From Thermothelomyces thermophilus ATCC 42464 (Eukaryota > Ascomycota > Sordariomycetes > Sordariales > Chaetomiaceae), in assembly GCF_000226095.1 (NCBI RefSeq), contig NC_016472.1:248001-312000 (forward strand): DNA of 64,000 nt, read 5' to 3'. The notes under the pieces are model-generated. The model saw only the letters and a list, made by a program, of their open reading frames with translations. It had not been told where the DNA came from and made no database searches. How positions within the stretch are numbered: the first letter of the stretch is position 1; each line of letters opens with the position of its first letter. The position numbers were made by a program, and so were the translations under genes. This document shows, in pieces, positions 58,115-64,000 of the stretch.

Positions 58115-58542
58115 TATGACGAACCTAACTCAGACTTCTTCTAAAAGGGTTCAGACGAGGGTAGGTAAAGCGGGACAAGCGCGTAGGTCGTCTAAGGGAT
58201 TCAGTAAAGCCAAAGGGTTCACAATAACACTAGAGTTGTCTCTCACAATAGTCAACGATACTTGGTATAAGTACTATAATTGTAGGTTGCTATCACTAGT
58301 AAACTCTTAGAGTCCACCGTAACGAGTGACTATCCATATATATATATAATCCTAGGATCACTAGCAGTTATAGTAATCCTCTATACTAGCTTACCTAGCT
58401 TATGTCGTAAGCTAGTGATCCTCTACTAGGATCATTTCTTACTAAGTGTGATCCTGTTCTAATTAGTCTATCATTCCTTCGGCTTGATTAGCCCGTTTAT
58501 ACTAGTAGCTTAGGCGGCATCTATATATATATTTCCGTGATA
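58115..58542 (-). repeat. Element I 3' LTR
   Basis: 428 bp, E type. On the minus strand it starts tatcacggaaatatatata and ends aggttcgtcata. Confidence 0.9.
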
Positions 58543-58668
58543 CGATGCCCTCTCTCTAAGGCTTTTGACCTAAAAGCCCTCTTTAGGTCGTTTCAAATAG
58601 CGCTAACATCCTTTTCTATGTATACCTTGTAATTTTTCCCTTTTTCTGTATTACTAGTAGCTGACAAG

Positions 58669-59025
58669 ATAGCAAATTGTATCTCTAAACGCCAATCTTC
58701 GAAATCCTAATAGCGTGCCGTACTTACTTCTTTTATTAATTCTTCTAGCGTAGATGTTATACCGTGTTCGTGGTATTTTAAACGGAACCTGGCTTGTCGT
58801 ATAGCGTCAGGCTCTTCTCGCTATAGCGAGTGTGTACGTTAGGGTCGTTCTTACGATGGTTCCGACGTAGCGTCTACTTATTTGTAATAGTCTTAGGGTG
58901 CTAACGTCCTATTTAACTAGTCTTCTTTAGGCCTAGATTTGTCGGAGGCCGACTTGGCCGTTTTGTCTGAGCTAGTGCCTACGGTCGATCCGGGTTCTGC
59001 CGGTAGAACTGTTCTAGTTTCTTAG
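58669..59025 (+). pseudogene. Element I antisense ORF, coiled coil deleted
   Basis: The first exon is of the E/G type (start ATG mutated to ATA at 58669; VIPCSWYFKRNLACR and SRYSECVRQGRSY: five of the six Cys spacing points readable, Tyr at others). Shortly after the exon 1 end the sequence jumps to the tail block GANVLFN.., losing the intron acceptor and the coiled coil. Ends near TAG 59023-59025. Confidence 0.6.
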
Positions 59026-60834
59026 GGCAGTTCAAGTTCTTAACTAGTTCCTATAAGTTGTCCTCTAGTCTAAAATCAAGCCATTTAACTAGATACTACA
59101 ATTCCCTATTAATAATATATAAATCTAGAATTTCTTTAACGTTCTATTCTTCTTCCTCGTCTTCTACTTCGATGTATATAGCAACCTTAGCGTTCTTCGG
59201 TGCTAGTTCAAGAAGCGAAATATAAAAAACATCTGTCTGTAGTCGTATAGATGACGGTAACGATAGTCGGTAGTTAGATGTCGAAATTCGTTCTTTAATA
59301 ACAAAAGGTCTGACCTTTTTAAAGTCTAGCTTTATACTTGGTCGTTTGGTTTATAGGTTTCGTATAATCAAGTAGACTTTGTCTCCCCTCTCTAGGTAAG
59401 GTCCCTTAAGCCTATATTTATCGTAGTAATTTTTCATTCTAGTCCTAATAAACTCGAGTTCCTTTTTAAGCTTCTTATATAGTGTGTACATTTGTTTTAC
59501 TTTGACTACTACTCTTGGTACTATAACCTCTGGTCATTGCCTAAGGTCTGCTTCATATCTATAGTTCGTAAAGAACGGTATAACTTTAGTCGTTTCTATT
59601 AGTGTTATATTATAAGCGAGTTATGCTATTAGTAATAGTATAACCTAGTCGTCTTACTAGTAATTAACGTAAGAGCGAAGGTATTACTTAATAACTTGGT
59701 TTAGTTACTCCGTTTATCCGTTAGTCTGCGGGTAATATACTATTAACAGCTTGCTATTAACGCCTAATCGTTACATTAATGCTTACCAGAACTTCGATAT
59801 AAACTTGGTGTCTCTATCGGTAATCTATTCTCACGGCTAAATATGTACTAATGTAACTTGCCGATGGATTACGTCTATTAGCTGTTTAGCTATCTAGGAC
59901 TCCTTATAGGGAAAGAAGTATATCTATTTAGTCAGGCAATCTACTATAGTAAGAATACTATTATAGGTTACTCCTATAGCTATATCCTTAGATTCTAGCA
60001 GCTTTATAATAAAGTCTATTATAACCAAGCTCTATAGTTTATTAGCTATTAGCAGTAGCTAAAGTAGCCTATATAGCTTATGTCGTACCGTTTTGCTTCG
60101 GTTACAGATGTCGCGGTTCCGTATAACTTCCTTAACTTGTACCGTTAACTATAGAAAGTCGTAGTGTTTCTTAACTTGTGCGATAGTCTTCGTGACTCCT
60201 TTGTATCCTCCGAGTTTCGACTTGTAGAGTTCTCGAATCATCCGTAGCTATTAATCCTAGTCGTAGATATATACTTTGCCTCGGTACTAGAGTTTCCTAT
60301 CTCTTTCTTCTACTCTATTAGGTACTAGTGGTCTAGGTACTGCTTGATACTATACCTCGTTAGTCCTTTCTTCTCGAAAGATTACGTAATACTCTAGGAA
60401 CGAGTTAAGTAGATTATCTTCTATAGGTGTCTATATTTCGTAATATAGCATTCTGTCTATCCGTTCCTTGAATAATAGTGGTGTCGTTCCTATTCGTCTT
60501 TCCGTATGATCCGTTCGTCGGCTTAAAGCATCTGCTTGTACGTTCTCTTTACCTTTCTTGTAACGGATCTTAAAATTGAATTCTATAAGGAATTCTACCT
60601 ATTGTATTTGTTATCTATTAAGCTCCTTTGTCATCGTAAAGTATTATAGGTTCTTGTAATCCGTATATACTTATACTAGTTTAATTATACTACTAAGGTA
60701 TAGTTACCATTCCTTGAAAGCTTTAATAATCGTAAGTAGTTTCTTATTATAGATTAGATAATTAAGATATAGTCTATTAAACTTCTTTAAAAAGAAGGCT
60801 ATAGGATATAGCTTCCCTTGTCTATCTCGTTATT
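58950..60834 (-). pseudogene. Element I pol 3' part: RNase H and integrase (RIP-inactivated)
   Basis: On the minus strand the frame reads RNase H (from 60,834 down to about 60,520) and integrase (about 60,240-59,390: KKHYDFL, then the core Asp/Asp/Glu regions, then the ERGDKVYLI C-terminal block), with TAG/TAA interruptions. The left end overlaps the antisense ORF. Confidence 0.78.
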
Positions 60835-61280
60835 TGTGACGAACCTAACTCAGACTTCTTCTAAAAGGGTTCAGACGGAGGTAGGTAGAGCGGGACAAGT
60901 ATACAGGCCGTCTAAGGGATTCGGTAAAGCCAAAGGGTTCACAACAACACTAGAGTTGTCTCTCATAGTAATTAGCGATGCTTAGTATAAGTACTATGAT
61001 TATAATTGTTACCACTGGTGAACTCTTAGAGTCCACCTAACGAGTGACTAGCTAGCTATATATACACAATTGTCTGTCCCTCTTCAATAGTTATCACTAG
61101 TACCATTTCTCCTTTCACTCCGTGATTCCGCGTTATCAACGATGACATGTTATTATTACTAGTAAAGACCTTAGTCTTGGTAGTGATAATCTTCTAATTG
61201 GTCTGTCAAGTGATTAGCTATCGGAATGTCCCGCGTCCTGGCTATAGCCTGCTAGGCCGTCTATATGCTTATCCGTGACA
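60835..61280 (-). repeat. Element J 3' LTR
   Basis: 446 bp, C type. On the minus strand it starts tgtcacggataagcatat and ends aggttcgtcaca. Confidence 0.9.
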
Positions 61281-61406
61281 CGATGCCCTTCCTTTAAGGC
61301 TTTCGACCCGAAAGCCCTCTTAGGCCGTTTTAAATAGTGCTAATACCCTTCGCTTGTAAGTACTACATTCTTCCTGTTTCTATATTGTGGTCGCTATGTT
61401 GATAAG

Positions 61407-62042
61407 ATGCCGGTAGAGAAACAGAAGTCGTATTCTATATATTACTATGCTTCCCTTGCTTAGAATATCGCTAAGAACGGTTTTATTGTTATACCTTGCT
61501 CTTGGTACGCGTTATAAGGTCTTGTCTGTAAAATGATCGCGCGTATAAAGCGTTGTAAGGGCTATGTTCGTTAAGGTCGTTCTTACGATAGCTTAGGCAT
61601 CTTACTTTCTTCCTATAAGCTTGTCTCCTTTTTTTTTTTTTTTGTATAATTCCTAATATTTATTCTAGTAGATCGTATTCTCTAGGAGTAGCATCGTATT
61701 AAGGATGCTAAATGTTATGCCGAGCTTGAGCTAGATAAATCCTAACGCCGTCTAGAAGAAGCTTAGCACGAGTTATCCGAAAAGCTTACGTAGCTCCGGT
61801 GTCTTCGTCAGTAGAAGGAGTTTTTGGTAGAGAAAGGTACTAATATAGTAGCGTATAATCTGTCGACCTTGGACAAGTTAGAGGCAGTTAAGCGGTAAGA
61901 GCGGCAAGAGGTACCTACTATACCTTTGTTAGAGATTAATGATGCCGCCGATGCTATTGACTAGGGCGTCGTCTTTAGTTCTGTCCTAGGTTTTCCTTTA
62001 GTCGATCCGGGTTCTGCTAGTAGAACTATTCTAGTTTCTTAG
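61407..62042 (+). pseudogene. Element J antisense ORF: Zn2Cys6-like plus coiled coil, one intron
   Basis: Exon 1 61407-61614: ATG (MPVEKQKSYS), then IVIPCSWYALQGLVCK and RIKRCKGY.. with exact C-x2-C-x6-C-x8-C-x2-C-x6-C spacing (two Cys as Tyr). Intron 61615-61668 (54 nt; donor gtaagc changed to ataagc, T-run, branch cctaata, acceptor ttctag), phase 1. Exon 2: RIKDAKCYAELELDKS, RRLEEA, QKEFLVEKG, LSTLDKLEAVKR, then the tail. Ends at TAG 62040-62042, or TGA 62057 if that TAG is a RIP product. Overlaps the pol end. Confidence 0.74.
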
Positions 62043-62049
62043 GGCAGTT

Positions 62050-64000
62050 CAAGTTCTTGACTAGTTCTTATAAGTTATCTTCTAATCTAAAATCAAGCTA
62101 TTTGACTAGGTACTATAGTTCTCTATTGATGATACGTAAATCTAGAATTTCTTTAACGTCCTATTCTTCCTCTTCGTCCTTTACTTTAATATATATAATA
62201 ACCTTAGCATTTTTCAGTGCTAGTTTAAGAAGTAAAATATAAAAAATATCCGTTTGTAGTCATATAGATGATAGTAATGATAGTCGATAGTTAGATGTCG
62301 AAATTCGTTCCTTAATAATAAAGGGTCTAACCTTCTTAAAGTCTAACTTCGTGCTTAGTCATTTAGTTTGTAAGTTTCGTATAATTAGGTAAACTTTATC
62401 TCCCCTCTCTAGGCGAGGTCCCTTAAGCCTATGTTTATCGTAGTAATTTTTTATTCTAGTCCTGACAAACTCGAGTTCCTTTTTGAGTTTCTCGTATAGT
62501 ACGTACATTTATTCTACTTTAACCGCTGCTCTTGGCACCGTAACCTCTAGTCCTTGCCTAAGGTCTGCTTCATATCTGTAGTTTGCGAAGAACGGTATAA
62601 CTTTGGTTGTTTCCGTTAGCGTCGTATTATAAGCAAGTTATACTATTGGCAATAGTATAACCTAATCGTTTTACTAGTAGTTAACGTAAGAACGGAGATA
62701 CTGCTTGACAACTTAGTTTAGTCGCTCCGTTTGTCCGTTAGTCTATAGGTAATATACTATTAATAGCTTACTATTAACGCCTAATTATTACATTAACGCT
62801 TGCCAGAACTTCGATATAAACTTGGTGTCTCTGTCGGTGATCCATTTTTACGGCTAAGCATACACTAATGTAACTTGCTAATAGATTACGTCTGCTAACT
62901 GTTTAGCTATCTAGGATTCTTTATAGGGAAAGAAATATACCTACTTAGTCAGGCGATCTACTATAGTAAAAATACTATCGTAGGTCACTCCTATAGCTAT
63001 GTCCTTAGATTCTAGTAGCTTTGTAATAAAGTCTATCGTAACCGAGCTCTATAGTTTGTCAGCTATTAGTAGCAGCTAAAGTAGCCTATATAGCTTATAT
63101 TATACCGTTTTGCTTCGATTATAGATGTCGCAGTTCCATACGACTTCCTTAACCCGTGCCGTTAACTATAGAAAGTTATAGTGTTTCTTGACTTGTGCGA
63201 TAGTCTTCGTAACTCCTTTATATCCTCCAAGTTTCGACTCGTAGAGTTCTCGAATTATCCACAGTTATTGATCTTTATTGTAGATATACGCTTTGCCTCG
63301 GTACCAGAGTTTCCTATCTTTTTCTTCCACTCCGTCAGGTACCACTAGTCCGGGTGCTATTTAATACTATACCTCGTTAATCCTTTTCTCTTGAAAGATT
63401 ACGTAATATTCTAGGAACGAGTCAAGTAGATCATCTTCTATAGGTGTCTACGTTTTATAATATAGCGTTCTATCTGTTCGTTCCTTAAATAACAGTAGTA
63501 TTATTCCCGTTTATTCTTCCGTATGACCCGTTTGTTAGCTTAAAGTGTCCGCTTGTATATTCTCTTTACCCTTCTTATAGCAGATCTCAAAATTAAATTC
63601 CGCGAAGAATTCTGCCTATCGTATTTATCGTCCGTTAAGCTCCTTTATCGTCGTAAAGTATCGCAAATTCTTATAATCTATATACACTTATACTGGTTTA
63701 ATCGTACCACTAAGGTATAATCGCCATTCCTTAAAAGCTTCGACAATCGTAAGTAGTTCCTTATCATAGATCAGGTAATTAAGACGTAGTCTATCGAGCT
63801 TCCTTAAAAAGAAGGCTATAGGATATAGCTTTCCTTGTCCGTCTCGTTATCTCGATTGTCCTCCGATAGCGTAGTCTAAAGCGTCCATTTCTACCTCAAA
63901 TGGTTTCTTAGGGTCCGGCAGTACTAGTACTAGATCTTCGGTAATGGCATCGCGGATTTGCGTAAATGCTTGCTTATATTACTCTTCCTATTAGAATTTG
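62050..64000 (-). pseudogene. Element J pol 3' part: RNase H and integrase (RIP-inactivated)
   Basis: On the minus strand: RNase H region from 64,000 to about 63,540 (KKGKENIQAD block near 63,550), integrase from about 63,260 to 62,390 with zinc-binding region, core and ERGDKVYLI C-terminal block. Interrupted by TAG/TAA codons; runs off the window end. Confidence 0.8.

Larger units (their letters stand above)
58115..64000 (-). mobile_element. Element I: Gypsy retrotransposon, minus strand, partial
   Basis: The 3' LTR 58115-58542 (428 bp, E type) is followed by an antisense ORF and minus-strand pol (integrase and RNase H, 59,030-60,834). At 60835 element J interrupts it; the rest of I should lie beyond the window. 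The LTR cuts LINE L2; the flanking 5-mer is taaga (58110-58114), to be matched outside. Confidence 0.85.
60835..64000 (-). mobile_element. Element J: Gypsy retrotransposon nested in element I, partial
   Basis: The 3' LTR 60835-61280 (446 bp, C type) interrupts the pol of element I. Internal sequence continues to the window end with an antisense ORF and minus-strand pol (integrase and RNase H reaching the RT-proximal region at 64,000). The left flank 5-mer is ttatt (60830-60834); the partner lies outside the window. Confidence 0.85.

Overview
The window looks like a chromosome segment of a filamentous ascomycete, probably a Sordariomycete. The left 14 kb holds GC-rich genes with short (50-90 nt) GT..AG introns and CTAAC/CTGAC branch sites. 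The right 50 kb is AT-rich, repetitive, and carries the signature of repeat-induced point mutation (RIP): TpA in excess, CpA depleted, CpG kept, and reading frames whose Gln and Trp codons have become TAG or TAA. The boundary lies near 14.05 kb.

Gene-rich part (1-14,010). In order: a three-exon membrane protein (1124-2136, +); a five-exon secreted GH79 beta-glucuronidase-like enzyme (2692-4794, -); a three-exon succinate-semialdehyde dehydrogenase with a mitochondrial presequence (6226-7986, +); a four-exon protein-kinase-like gene (10394-11631, -); a two-exon 104-residue protein (12485-12876, +); and a truncated NACHT-type NLR with an in-frame stop (13106-14009, -), lying next to the repeat block. 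I see no metabolic cluster or operon-like relationship among them.

Repeat part (14,010-64,000). This is a nest of Ty3/Gypsy LTR retrotransposons and Tad-like LINEs. LTR ends and 5-bp target duplications (TSDs) give these units: element A 14455-21934 (TSD ctagg) inside LINE pieces; gag fragments B and C; element E 24937-39837 with element D 25008-32500 (TSD gaata) inside its 5' LTR; a diverged Gypsy piece F; a LINE split by element H 41573-56170 (TSD ctcta), which carries minus-strand element G 41630-49181 (TSD agaac) in its 5' LTR; and minus-strand elements I (from 58115) and J (from 60835, inside I), both running out of the window. Each has a RIP-ruined gag (CCHC knuckle plus an unusually long C-terminal extension) and a pol (protease, RT, RNase H, integrase) that, in A, lies in the -1 frame.

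Most notable observation. In the seven elements whose 3' internal region is visible (A, D, E, G, H, I, J), the stretch between the end of pol and the 3' LTR encodes a protein on the opposite strand to gag-pol. Read through the RIP damage, it has a six-cysteine array close to the fungal Zn2Cys6 spacing (exact in D, E, G, H, J), a 47-57 nt phase-1 intron with recognisable branch point and acceptor (D, E, G, H, J), and a coiled coil with a conserved Leu-(Asp/Glu)-Glu-(Leu/Ile)-Glu motif. The antisense gene type goes together with the type of U3 in the LTR, as if U3 plus antisense gene were an exchangeable 3' cassette on a common gag-pol backbone.
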